Part shown: piece after piece, positions 1 to 8,272 of the stretch
Layout of the letters: each line of letters starts with the position of its first letter
Position numbering within the stretch: the first letter of the stretch is position 1
Source: Spirosoma endbachense
GTDB taxonomy: Bacteria; Bacteroidota; Bacteroidia; Cytophagales; Spirosomataceae
Direction: 5' to 3'
Length of the DNA stretch: 64,000 nucleotides
NCBI RefSeq assembly: GCF_010233585.1
Contig: NZ_CP045997.1
Span: forward strand, 9,086,876 to 9,150,875
Made by a program: the position numbers and the translations under genes
The notes under the pieces: generated by a model
Told to the model about the DNA's origin: nothing
Database searches by the model: none
Seen by the model: the letters and a program-made list of their open reading frames with translations, nothing else

Positions 1-591
1 GTGCACTTTAAGTACCTGGAAGGACAATTCTACCACCACTCCAATGGGCAAAGTGGCGATGTGTTCAACTCGGATGGAAGCTACAATACGGAAACCGGCG
101 ATTTTGCCACCAACTACATACAGGGGGACTATCATTGGGGTACTTATCACCGCAACCACTTCGGAACCTACTATGGACTGGGCGTCCGCTGGCATGCGCC
201 CATTTTTAATCATTCGGAAGGCTTAGCCGGTCATTACGGGTTTACGCGGCTGCAAGGCCATGCCCTTTACCGGCGGTTCCGGCGAAGTTCATCAGTCGTG
301 ACAGCCCTTCATAAATCATCGCTCACGGCGGAATGGATTCGGATTAGTTTGAAGGCGTCTTATGCAGTTAATCGGTTAGACAACTTTGGTCTTGCCAGTG
401 TCCGCAAACGACTGAACACCGAACTCAGTGTGTATTATATTCCGCCATTTGGTCGGGAAACGGGCCTGTTTGCTACCGTTGGTTACTACGGCGAAGATCC
501 GTATAACATTTATTTCAATAACCGCTACGCTTTTGTCCGATTGGGTATTGCCGTAGGATTCACACGCTATGATGAAGATGTACGCAAATAA
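1..591 (+). CDS. C-terminal part of an outer-membrane beta-barrel protein (5' truncated by window)
   Basis: The reading frame is already open at base 1, so the true start lies outside the window; 196 residues remain. The visible part alternates aromatic and small residues in short amphipathic strands (GTYYGLGVRWHAP, SLKASYAV, NTELSVYYI, GLFATVGYYG, AFVRLGIAVGF), the usual look of a transmembrane beta-barrel in the outer membrane. It ends a few charged residues after the last strand. No catalytic motif is visible in the part present, so transport, adhesion and enzymatic roles are all possible. A barrel is likely; the family is not recognised. Confidence 0.6.
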   Translation: MHFKYLEGQFYHHSNGQSGDVFNSDGSYNTETGDFATNYIQGDYHWGTYHRNHFGTYYGLGVRWHAPIFNHSEGLAGHYGFTRLQGHALYRRFRRSSSVVTALHKSSLTAEWIRISLKASYAVNRLDNFGLASVRKRLNTELSVYYIPPFGRETGLFATVGYYGEDPYNIYFNNRYAFVRLGIAVGFTRYDEDVRK

Positions 592-719
592 GGTAAACTC
601 AATAGTGAGCGACAAAAGTATTGGTAGCCTGATAACTCAAGTGCATTTGGGTGCAGTCCCAACGTACCTATTCGACATCAGTTGTTGACGCTCTGTTCAC
701 TATCCAACTCGTTTTCATC

Positions 720-1712
720 ATGTCGACCACACCAGAGAGTTACCGGGTTGAATTCGCCCAACAGAAAAGCGTATTGGTCCGGGCAAATCAAACACTGCTG
801 GAGGCTGCTTTAACGACTGGTATCCCGATGTTACACCTGTGTCAGGGAAATGCGCGATGTTCTACCTGTAGGCTACTGGTTCATGCGGGTGCCGATGTAC
901 TCAGCACGCCAACGGCAGCGGAGCGACAATTAGCTGGTCAAATGCATTTATCCCCAGCCATCCGACTGGCCTGCCAGACCCGCCCAATTGGCGAAGGGGC
1001 TAAAGTCACACCAATTTTGCGCGATCAAACTGATATAGACTTGTACCTGAGCCCGTTGGCAGTGGATAAAAGCCAGGATATGGGCATGGAAAAAGAATTG
1101 GTGTTGCTTTTCCTGGACATCCGTAATTTCACCCGCTTGGTCGAGACACATCTGGCTTTCGATGTGATTCACCTTGTTCGCAAGCTATTCACTGCTTTTC
1201 AGTTCATTTTGCAGGGCTTCGGGGGCAAGATCATTGAAAGCGCTGGCGATAGTTTATACATCGTCTTTGGCCTGGAGCAGACCCTGATTGCCAGTGCTTC
1301 AGCAGCCGTTCAGGCGGGCTACGCCATTCAGTCTGAACTTAACCGACTTAACGATCAGTATTTTCAAACGTATTTTGATCTAAGCATCTCCATTGGTATT
1401 GGCATTCATCAGGGCACGGTCATAAGCGGAACCATATACCTGGGTGAGCAAAAGCACCTGGTTGTCATGGGGCATGCTGTCAACGTAGCCTCTCGGTTGC
1501 AAAACGCAACTAAAGAGGTAAACAACGACTATATCGTCTCTGCTGATGTCATGGATTTATTACCCCCCCAGTCAACAACGGCCGTTGAACCCATTACCAT
1601 TCAGGTACGAGGTATTTCAGAACCCATACCCGTCTATTTACTAGGGAAACCGTACCCATCTTCAAAAGTTCCGTTGGCCCCCACCTATGTCAGTCAAGAC
1701 AATATCCCTTGA
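720..1712 (+). CDS. [2Fe-2S] ferredoxin-adenylate/guanylate cyclase fusion
   Basis: 330 residues from the ATG at 720; an in-frame ATG at 651 would add 23 residues unlike a ferredoxin start, so 720 is preferred. Residues 8-100 form a plant-type [2Fe-2S] ferredoxin domain with Cys41, Cys47, Cys50 and Cys85. Residues 125-310 form a class III nucleotide cyclase catalytic domain: metal-binding Asp133 (FLDIRNFT) and Asp177 (GDSLYIVF), and transition-state residues Asn255 and Arg259 (VNVASRL). All key residues are present, so it probably makes cAMP or cGMP in the cytoplasm under redox or iron control. Substrate choice cannot be read with confidence. A cyclic-nucleotide-binding protein lies at 7.5 kb, a possible but unproven receiver of the signal. 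Confidence 0.87.
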   Translation: MSTTPESYRVEFAQQKSVLVRANQTLLEAALTTGIPMLHLCQGNARCSTCRLLVHAGADVLSTPTAAERQLAGQMHLSPAIRLACQTRPIGEGAKVTPILRDQTDIDLYLSPLAVDKSQDMGMEKELVLLFLDIRNFTRLVETHLAFDVIHLVRKLFTAFQFILQGFGGKIIESAGDSLYIVFGLEQTLIASASAAVQAGYAIQSELNRLNDQYFQTYFDLSISIGIGIHQGTVISGTIYLGEQKHLVVMGHAVNVASRLQNATKEVNNDYIVSADVMDLLPPQSTTAVEPITIQVRGISEPIPVYLLGKPYPSSKVPLAPTYVSQDNIP

Positions 1713-1742
1713 TTATTCCTGAGTTTTTAAACGTAAACAATC

Positions 1743-2216
1743 ATGAAACTATTGGACACTATTTTCCACCTGCTGGCGGGATCGCCGGTTCGCCCCTGCG
1801 TGACAGACCTCAATGCCCGCCTGCTGAATGCCTGGGTTCTCCATCAATCGATCGAATACCTGCATCCCCAATGCACCTGGCAACTAGGTGAGGGGCACAT
1901 CCTTCAAGGAGCTTACAAAGGCAATGATTTCTACCAATGGTACACGCAGCAGTTAGATGCCAGGTATGCGACCTGGACGGAAGCCATCGAGAGTGTGATT
2001 AGCTCAGAGATAGGCGGCATTATTGTCGGGGAATACCAGTTCCAAAAAGAAATCGACGGTCTCTGGCAAACAGCTCCATTTACCCATTTTTATCGGATAG
2101 AGAATGAGCAGATTACATCGGTTCGCATGTACATGGGTGCCATTTCAAGTCATCTGGATGCTGGCAATCAACTTATTGAGATAGCCTCCATTCAGTATTT
2201 TCTCTCGGCTAACTAA
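1743..2216 (+). CDS. NTF2-like/SnoaL-fold protein
   Basis: 157 residues, starting 30 bases after the ferredoxin-cyclase gene on the same strand, so probably co-transcribed. The pattern is that of the small cone-shaped NTF2/SnoaL fold: an N-terminal helix (LNARLLNAWV), a mid-chain segment with conserved aromatics (FYQWYTQQL), then strands ending in a THFYRIENEQI-type stretch and MYMGA. Proteins of this fold are small enzymes or ligand-binding proteins, often induced by stress; no catalytic Asp/His pair can be assigned with certainty. There is no signal peptide, so it is cytoplasmic. The fold assignment rests on pattern only. Confidence 0.65.
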   Translation: MKLLDTIFHLLAGSPVRPCVTDLNARLLNAWVLHQSIEYLHPQCTWQLGEGHILQGAYKGNDFYQWYTQQLDARYATWTEAIESVISSEIGGIIVGEYQFQKEIDGLWQTAPFTHFYRIENEQITSVRMYMGAISSHLDAGNQLIEIASIQYFLSAN

Positions 2217-2272
2217 CCTCCACTTAACCGATTGCCTTTCCTGTTGATTCGTCTTTTCAGTCGCTAGTTGCT

Positions 2273-2794
2273 ATGAAAATCGCTTTAACCCGAGCAGACT
2301 CTGCTCCACGACCGTTGGATCTGATTGAGTATGGCGACCCAACTCATCCCCATAGTAGGCTAGCCCGCCAGGTACTAGACGCAGTCGCTGACGAAGTGAA
2401 CGGAGATGTATGCCTTCGCTACCGCCACTTCCCCAACCTGGAAAGCGCCCAGTCTGTACTGGCTGCCTGCGCGCTTGAAGCAGCCGCCAGCCAGCACCAG
2501 TTCTGGCCAATGTACTATGCACTGGGCCGTTCGATGAGCATTAACCTGGCCACCCTTGCCCGGCAAGCCCGGCAGTTGGATCTACTTGAATCGCAGTTTC
2601 TTCAGGAACTGCTGAGTGAGCAAACCCGGCGGACTGTTCTAACCGACTGGCACGCCGGTTACGAACTGGGCGTTGTTGCGGCACCGACCCTGGTTATAGG
2701 CGGTCAACGGTTTCACGGGAAGGTAACCCTCGCCCGGTTGGTCCCCTTCATCCGGATGCAGCTCAGCCGAAAGGGCCATCGTTTAATCTGCTAA
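2273..2794 (+). CDS. DsbA-family thioredoxin-fold protein lacking the CXXC motif
   Basis: 173 residues in the DsbA/FrnE-like thioredoxin fold: first strand and active-site turn (LIEYGDPTHPHSRLA, residues 17-31), a helical insert in the middle, and the cis-proline loop AAPTLVIGG near residue 142. The position normally held by CPYC is THPHS (residues 24-28), so both redox cysteines are gone and thiol-disulfide chemistry is not expected. It has no signal peptide, unlike periplasmic DsbA. Similar domains occur on their own or fused to NhaA antiporters. It lies in the same direction as the ferredoxin-cyclase and NTF2-like genes, with a 56-base gap. Confidence 0.8.
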   Translation: MKIALTRADSAPRPLDLIEYGDPTHPHSRLARQVLDAVADEVNGDVCLRYRHFPNLESAQSVLAACALEAAASQHQFWPMYYALGRSMSINLATLARQARQLDLLESQFLQELLSEQTRRTVLTDWHAGYELGVVAAPTLVIGGQRFHGKVTLARLVPFIRMQLSRKGHRLIC

Positions 2795-2912
2795 TTTATC
2801 TATAACCGGCCTGTAGGTTTGGGCTTCAAAAAATCGTGGGCTTCAATATAATTTGGATTAAACCGTGTCACCGAGTTCATGCGAAAGGCATACTCACCAA
2901 CCAATTCTACTT

Positions 2913-3656
2913 ATGACAACTAAAATAAGGATTCGATGGGTCTGGAAAGCGGCTCATCTGGTTACACTAACCACCTTATTAGGGCTCGGCGGTTGTAGGG
3001 ATCAAAATGCTGACATTTCTGACAGTACGTTCCTGGTCGTAACGGATTTTGCCAAAGGGGCGGATAACTGGAAAGCTGATTATTCTGACTATCAGCTTAA
3101 CGAAGCGGATAGTTTACACTTTGTATCGGGAATACGTTCGTTACCAATGCCGCTGGATACAACCCGAAAAGCATTTTTGGTGGGTAGCACGAATGCCAGT
3201 GACGATCTCTTCATGTTCTTGAAGCGAAAGCTTAGTGGTCTGCGTCCGACTACCAATTACCAGATAGCGTACGAGTTGGAGTTGGCCTCAAAGTATCCCG
3301 CCCAATCGGTTGGTATTGGTGGCTCCCCTGGATTGGCTTTGCATCTTAAAGTAGGCGCATCGGCGGTAGAACCAGTTAAAGTAGCAAAGAATCAGGGCTA
3401 TTATCTAAATCTGGACAAAGGCGACCAGGCAACTGGTGGGAAAGATGTCATCCTGATCGGGGATGCCAGCAATGACAGTGCTGACGACCGATATCGGTTG
3501 GTCCGTCGGTTTAGCCAAGGAAAGAATCTGATGGCTCAAACGGATAAAAACGGAGCATTGTGGTTGGTCGTTGGCACCGATTCGGGCTATGAGGGGAGAA
3601 CCGATATATACTACAGCCGCATCCTGGTTAGTTTGAGACCATTAATTTCTCAATGA
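2913..3656 (+). CDS. hypothetical lipoprotein
   Basis: 247 residues from the ATG at 2913; an earlier in-frame ATG at 2865 would put 16 residues before the signal sequence, so 2913 is preferred. The N-terminus has basic residues (TTKIRIRWVWK), a hydrophobic stretch and a lipobox LGLGGC, indicating lipidation and attachment to the envelope. The mature part has a beta-rich composition (NYQIAYELELASK, LALHLKVGASAVEPV, LWLVVGTDSGYEGRTDIYYSRILVSL), reminiscent of carbohydrate-binding beta-sandwiches, but no family is recognised. It is followed by 137 non-coding bases and then the epoxide hydrolase gene. Confidence 0.72.
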   Translation: MTTKIRIRWVWKAAHLVTLTTLLGLGGCRDQNADISDSTFLVVTDFAKGADNWKADYSDYQLNEADSLHFVSGIRSLPMPLDTTRKAFLVGSTNASDDLFMFLKRKLSGLRPTTNYQIAYELELASKYPAQSVGIGGSPGLALHLKVGASAVEPVKVAKNQGYYLNLDKGDQATGGKDVILIGDASNDSADDRYRLVRRFSQGKNLMAQTDKNGALWLVVGTDSGYEGRTDIYYSRILVSLRPLISQ

Positions 3657-3793
3657 TTACCTAATAATTGCCCCCCATTCTTGTTTGGAAAAGGCATTAA
3701 TAGCTATGTCTAACTAGTGAAAATTATTTCTAATGGCCTGGTGACCACAGACAGAACTTTGCATCTCAAGGGCCGAAATTAATTACCTTGAAA

Positions 3794-5119
3794 ATGAAAA
3801 AGACCGAACGAATTATCGCAAGCACCTTAATGGCTGGAGCCATAGCCCTGCAAGGAACAACGAGTACAGCACAAACGGGCGGTACTACTCAATCCGGATC
3901 CAATGAGTCAATACGTCCGTTCCGGATTCATGTTCCAGCAAAAGAACTCGCTAATCTTAAACGCCGGATTTTAGCCACAAAATGGCCCGGAAAAGAAACC
4001 GTTTCCGATCAATCGCAGGGTGTGCAACTATCGACCGTTCAAAAGCTTGCGCACTATTGGGCAACGGATTACGATTGGCGCAAGGTCGAAGCCAGATTGA
4101 ACGCCCTGCCACAATTCATCACCAACATCGACGAACTGGATATTCATTTCATTCATGTTCGTTCGAAGCATCCCAATGCCCTGCCCGTGATCATCACGCA
4201 CGGTTGGCCCGGCTCGATCATCGAACAAATGAAGGTCATTGAGCCGCTGACCAATCCAACGGCATATGGCGGAAAGGCCGAAGACGCGTTTGACGTCGTG
4301 ATTCCGTCGCTGCCGGGCCATGGGTTTTCAGAGAAACCCACCGCCACTGGCTGGGACCCTATCCGAATAGCACGCGCCTGGATTGTCCTCATGAAGCGTC
4401 TGGGCTATACGCGATTTGTGGCGCAGGGGGGTGATTGGGGGGATGCCGTCACCGAACAAATGGCTCTGCTGGGAGCACCTGAATTGATCGGCATCCACAC
4501 CAACATGCCCGCAACCGTACCAGACGACGTTGCAACATCACTCCAATTCGGCACTCCGCCCCCATCGGGCCTCTCTGCCGACGAGAAACATGCTTACGAT
4601 CAACTCGATTTTTTCTACAAGCACGGAGTGGCCTACGCTCAGGAGATGGGAAACCGCCCACAGACACTGTACGGGATCGAGGACTCACCAGTTGGCCTCG
4701 CAGCCTGGATGCTCGATCATGATGCCAGCAGTCACGCGCTCATCGCCCGTGTCTTTGATGGTAAAACGGAGGGACTCACGCGGGAAGACGTTCTCGACAA
4801 CATTACCCTATACTGGTTGACAAACACAGCAGTTTCATCGGCTCGCCTGTATTGGGAAAGTAAGCTTCCTTTTTTCGCTCCCAAAAAAGTTACTATACCC
4901 GTTGCTGTCAGCGTCTTTCCAGATGAGATCTATGCCGCCCCGCGGAGTTGGGCCGAAAAAGCATTTCCTAAATTGATTCATTACAATCGGCTCCCCAAAG
5001 GCGGTCATTTTGCGGCCTGGGAGCAACCGGAGTTCTTCTCGACTGAATTGCGGGCTGCGTTTCAGTCCCTGCGCCAATCGGCCAGTAATGGTACGGCTAA
5101 GGCTCAGACCGACCGCTAA
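3794..5119 (+). CDS. secreted epoxide hydrolase (alpha/beta hydrolase with EHN domain)
   Basis: 441 residues from ATG 3794; a TTG two codons upstream is an alternative. A signal peptide covers about residues 1-27 (cut near TAQ). Residues 40-150 match the N-terminal epoxide hydrolase (EHN) domain, beginning RPFRIHVPAKEL. The alpha/beta hydrolase core has the oxyanion motif HGWPG (136-140), the nucleophile Asp214 in GGDWGD, and a C-terminal catalytic His in GGHFAAWEQPE. The expected reaction is hydrolysis of epoxides to diols by the microsomal/juvenile-hormone type of enzyme, here in the periplasm. The next genes downstream (isochorismatase fold, enoyl-CoA hydratase) fit a degradation context, but no shared substrate can be inferred. 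Confidence 0.9.
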   Translation: MKKTERIIASTLMAGAIALQGTTSTAQTGGTTQSGSNESIRPFRIHVPAKELANLKRRILATKWPGKETVSDQSQGVQLSTVQKLAHYWATDYDWRKVEARLNALPQFITNIDELDIHFIHVRSKHPNALPVIITHGWPGSIIEQMKVIEPLTNPTAYGGKAEDAFDVVIPSLPGHGFSEKPTATGWDPIRIARAWIVLMKRLGYTRFVAQGGDWGDAVTEQMALLGAPELIGIHTNMPATVPDDVATSLQFGTPPPSGLSADEKHAYDQLDFFYKHGVAYAQEMGNRPQTLYGIEDSPVGLAAWMLDHDASSHALIARVFDGKTEGLTREDVLDNITLYWLTNTAVSSARLYWESKLPFFAPKKVTIPVAVSVFPDEIYAAPRSWAEKAFPKLIHYNRLPKGGHFAAWEQPEFFSTELRAAFQSLRQSASNGTAKAQTDR

Positions 5120-5299
5120 TTCCTTTTCTGGCCAGCATTTCAAAAGCGCCTGACTACGTTGCTCAGGGACTTTTCAAGGCGATGATAGTGTCCGGCATGC
5201 TGTGTGATTAATGCCATTGACGAGTAGAGGAGGATCATGGCAACTCACCCGGAAAAGTTCTTTTATTTGCTGATTATCAATTAGTAAAAATACAACAAA

Positions 5300-5971
5300 A
5301 TGGATAAACAAACCGAACGGGGTTTTGATCGATATGGCACTTATGAGCCTTCCCGGACTGGAATCCTGTTGATTGATCCGTATAATGATTTCTTACATCC
5401 GGAAGGCAAAGCGTATGCCCGATCGAAAGAAGTCATCGAAGAAGTCCACTTGTTGGATAATCTGGCCAGAGTGATCAATACAGGCCGCCAACTGCAAATT
5501 CAGCTGTTCTTTGTTCCCCATCATCGCGCTGAGCCAGGCGATTATATGAACTGGAAATACCCCACTGCCCAGCAGCTTAGAACAGGAGAACAACAGGTTT
5601 TTGCCAGGGGGAGCTGGGGTGGCCTGTTTCATGCCGACTTTCAGCCGCAATCGGGCGATATCATCATCAAGGAGCACTGGGCACAAAGTGGGTTTGCCAA
5701 TACTGATCTTGACCAGCAGTTGAAACAGCATTCCATCGACCGTATCATCCTGATTGGGATGATTGCCAACACCTGCGTTGAGTCGACTGGTCGCTTCGGA
5801 ATGGAATTGGGCTACCACGTTACGTTAGTAAAAGACGCTACAGCCGCCAATACCTGGCAGAACATGCAGGCAGCTCATGAGATAAATGGGCCCACGTTTG
5901 CACACGCCCTACTGACCACGGATGAACTCCTGGACATACTTCACAACAAATCCTTACCCGTTAGCCAATGA
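5300..5971 (+). CDS. isochorismatase-family cysteine hydrolase
   Basis: 223 residues. It shows the catalytic triad of the isochorismatase-like hydrolases: Asp26 (LLIDPYNDF), Lys124 (IIKEHW) and Cys159 (ANTCVEST), with the downstream GYHVTLVKDATAA strand-turn. The family hydrolyses C-N, amide or vinyl-ether bonds in small molecules such as nicotinamide, ureidoacrylate, N-carbamoyl compounds or isochorismate; the substrate cannot be told here. The stop codon overlaps the start of the enoyl-CoA hydratase gene by 4 bases (ATGA), indicating translational coupling. There is no signal peptide, so it is cytoplasmic. Confidence 0.9.
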   Translation: MDKQTERGFDRYGTYEPSRTGILLIDPYNDFLHPEGKAYARSKEVIEEVHLLDNLARVINTGRQLQIQLFFVPHHRAEPGDYMNWKYPTAQQLRTGEQQVFARGSWGGLFHADFQPQSGDIIIKEHWAQSGFANTDLDQQLKQHSIDRIILIGMIANTCVESTGRFGMELGYHVTLVKDATAANTWQNMQAAHEINGPTFAHALLTTDELLDILHNKSLPVSQ

Positions 5972-6825
5972 ATGTCTCATCAGAACAGCTGGCAGGAACA
6001 CCACTCCGACTTACCCAGCATAATTCCGGCTACTGGCAGGTGACCATCGATGCCCCGCCACTCAACCTGTTCGGGCCGGAGCTGCTGACTGGCCTGGAGG
6101 AGGTTGTACGCCGGATGAAAATAGCTCAGGAACTGCGCGTACTTGTATTCGACAGTGCCGTTCCGGATTATTTTATCGCTCACTTCGATATCATGAAAGG
6201 AGGGGAGATACTGACACGTAAAACACCCTCAGGCTTATTGCCCTGGTTCGATGTAGCGTTGGCGCTCTATGAGTCGCCCGTCATTAGTATTGCTTCAATC
6301 CGGGGTCGCGCTCGTGGCGTGGGCATCGAATTTGCCGCTGCCTGCGACATGCGTTTTGCCAGTGAAAAGGCTGTTTTCGGCCAATTTGAAGTGGGCGTCA
6401 GTACCATTCCTGGCGGTGGCAGTATGGAGTTTCTCCCCTTGCTGACTGGCAGGGCAAGGGCGCTGGAGATCATCATTGGCGCGGAAGACCTGGAAGCAGC
6501 TACGGCTGAACGCTACGGACTGATCAACCGTCTGATTCCGGATGATCAACTCGATCGTTTTGTCCACCAATTAGCCCTTCGCATCAGTCATTTTGACCCG
6601 GTGATAACGGGCATGGCGAAAACGATGATCAATCAGCGTGCGCCAAGGGTATCTATGGAGCACATGAACGCTTCACGAACTGCATTCATTGAGGCAAATC
6701 TTCGGCCGGAACGAAAGAAGATTTCTCAGAAACTGCAGGGATGGGGCATTCAACAGGACAGCGATTTTGAACGTAATCTGGGTCCCTGTTTAAACCACAT
6801 TAGCGAGGAGGACAGCCCTAATTGA
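5968..6825 (+). CDS. enoyl-CoA hydratase/isomerase family protein
   Basis: 285 residues of the crotonase fold. The first oxyanion segment is SIRGRARGVGIEFAAACDMRFAS and the second is FGQFEVGVSTIPGGGSMEFLPLLTGRARALEIIIGA, both typical of the superfamily. The usual start of the first segment (G-x-A-x-GGG) reads GRARGVG, so glycine spacing is slightly altered. The catalytic Glu positions of true hydratases cannot be assigned safely, so isomerase, hydrolase or decarboxylase activity is possible. It overlaps the isochorismatase-fold gene by 4 bases, so the two products probably work together on a CoA thioester or an amide-derived acid. Confidence 0.88.
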   Translation: MNVSSEQLAGTPLRLTQHNSGYWQVTIDAPPLNLFGPELLTGLEEVVRRMKIAQELRVLVFDSAVPDYFIAHFDIMKGGEILTRKTPSGLLPWFDVALALYESPVISIASIRGRARGVGIEFAAACDMRFASEKAVFGQFEVGVSTIPGGGSMEFLPLLTGRARALEIIIGAEDLEAATAERYGLINRLIPDDQLDRFVHQLALRISHFDPVITGMAKTMINQRAPRVSMEHMNASRTAFIEANLRPERKKISQKLQGWGIQQDSDFERNLGPCLNHISEEDSPN

Positions 6826-6855
6826 ATTACTCATAAACCATAAAAAAAACATCAA

Positions 6856-7383
6856 ATGAAAATCGCCGAACAACTGGTTGATTCTAGCTTTAGTGCTATC
6901 ATCAATGCCCCGATTGAGAAAGTCAATATACCTGAATGGGCCTTCAACTTATCCGAGAAAGAATACCAGGACTGTTCACCTGCGCATGTTTCTGTAGGTA
7001 AAACGACCGGGCCTGACGGACGACGAATGACGATCAATGTGGAGGTGATCGGTGGAAGTCCTATGGTGCAGCATTACCAGGAAGAAGTGTCAGAACCCCA
7101 TCATCTTGTGCTGGCATCGTTCTCCGATGTTTTTGCGCCGACGGGACGTATAATTATCTACGTTCGCTGGGAACTCAGTGTCAAAGCGATCAGCGATACC
7201 CAATGTGAGTTTACGAATCGAGTGGTTTCCTTTGCAACGGATGACATGCTATGGAGCCTGGAACGCCAGGGTATACCTTTTGACGTGTTTAAAGCTCAAC
7301 GGCAACCTGCTTCCACCTACCATAACCGTAAGGAAACCCCATTATTTGCTGCGAGCATCGAACGAGCTGCATTAAGCGCATAA
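6856..7383 (+). CDS. SRPBCC-like (START/polyketide-cyclase fold) protein
   Basis: 175 residues, 30 bases after the enoyl-CoA hydratase gene and probably in the same transcript. The sequence begins with a strand and helix (SFSAIINAPIEKVNIPEWAF) of the kind found in SRPBCC ligand-binding proteins, followed by beta-hairpins (MTINVEVIGGSPMVQHYQEEV, IIIYVRWELSVKAIS, CEFTNRVVSF) and a C-terminal helix. Proteins of this fold bind hydrophobic ligands or act as small cyclases or dehydratases. The assignment is from strand pattern only; no catalytic residues are claimed. Confidence 0.6.
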   Translation: MKIAEQLVDSSFSAIINAPIEKVNIPEWAFNLSEKEYQDCSPAHVSVGKTTGPDGRRMTINVEVIGGSPMVQHYQEEVSEPHHLVLASFSDVFAPTGRIIIYVRWELSVKAISDTQCEFTNRVVSFATDDMLWSLERQGIPFDVFKAQRQPASTYHNRKETPLFAASIERAALSA

Positions 7384-7527
7384 TGTAATCTTTAGGCTAT
7401 TAAAGGCAGCGAAAAACGCCAAATAGGGTTGCTGAAGGTGCCCTTATATCCTTTAAAATTACCCTCAATGAATACCTGCGCTTCCTGAGAAAGTGTAAAA
7501 CTTGTTTTTTCTTAAGCTCGCGCTGCC

Positions 7528-7986
7528 ATGGACCCAAAAGAAACGCTTAAGCAGCACATCGCTAAAACCACTTCCATTTCAGACGAGCAGTTCGATTTCA
7601 TCTTTTCGCATTTCAAGCCACAAGTATTCAAAAAAGGGCAAACCATTTTTGCGGCAGGTGACACTATAGACTGTGAGTTTTTCGTAGTTCGGGGTTGTTT
7701 AAAAACCTTTTACATCAATGATGACTTGAAGATGTTTACTCTTCAAATCGCCATGCCTACCTGGTGGGCTTCTGATTACAGCGCTCTGTACACCGGTGTC
7801 AAAGCAACAGTCAGTCTGGATTGTATCACGGATTCGGAGGTACTTTGTCTGAAAGCAGAAGATCGGGAGAAACTTTGCCAGGAGATACACGCGATTGAAC
7901 ATTTCTTCCGATGGCGTACCAATATGGGGTATGTGACAGCCCAAAAACAATTGCTTTCGATAATAAAGTTGATCGGAAATGGATAG
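7528..7986 (+). CDS. Crp/Fnr-type cyclic-nucleotide-binding protein, HTH domain missing
   Basis: 152 residues with the cNMP-binding beta-roll of Bacteroidota Crp/Fnr proteins (FKPQVFKKGQTIFAAGD, CEFFVVRGCLKTFYI) and the dimerisation helix (FRWRTNMGYVTAQKQLLSIIKL). Family members continue for about 40-50 more residues with a winged helix that binds DNA; here a TAG stop (7984-7986) comes right after the dimerisation helix. None of the three forward frames downstream shows the expected HTH, so this looks like a deletion or chimeric junction rather than a simple frameshift. It could still bind a nucleotide or dimerise with full-length relatives. The canonical RxS phosphate-binding pair of true cAMP receptors is not seen. 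Confidence 0.75.
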   Translation: MDPKETLKQHIAKTTSISDEQFDFIFSHFKPQVFKKGQTIFAAGDTIDCEFFVVRGCLKTFYINDDLKMFTLQIAMPTWWASDYSALYTGVKATVSLDCITDSEVLCLKAEDREKLCQEIHAIEHFFRWRTNMGYVTAQKQLLSIIKLIGNG

Positions 7987-8040
7987 TCGCCCAAAACAAG
8001 CGTGTGGCTGGTTGTTTCCTTCAGCAGGCTTATTCCATGG

Positions 8041-8214
8041 ATGAATATTTGCCTGGAACTGGCCGGAGAAAATACCGAGAATCCTTTTGAAGAAATCGCC
8101 AACCTTGAACCCATTTTGCAAATTTGTCAGCAGGTTGAAATTGAACTCACGCAAATGTCTGGGGAAGATGAACCAGCCGCTGAACTGCATCCTCAACATG
8201 ACATCAATCAATAA
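8041..8214 (+). CDS. possible small ORF after the truncated Crp gene
   Basis: 57 residues from ATG 8041 (a GTG at 8002 would give 70). It is acidic and Gln-rich (ENTENPFEEIANLEPILQICQQ, the latter helix-like) and unlike any family I know. It lies in the same frame as the truncated Crp/Fnr gene, separated from it by the TAG stop and about 18 sense codons, so the pair could be an interrupted longer gene, although the sequence does not resemble a Crp HTH domain. Coding status is doubtful. The rest of 7987-8272 shows nothing else. Confidence 0.25.
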   Translation: MNICLELAGENTENPFEEIANLEPILQICQQVEIELTQMSGEDEPAAELHPQHDINQ

Positions 8215-8272
8215 CGATTCTTTCTGAAGTCTGCGCGTCTGTTGCTCAGTCAAACCCCAAACTAATTGCATC

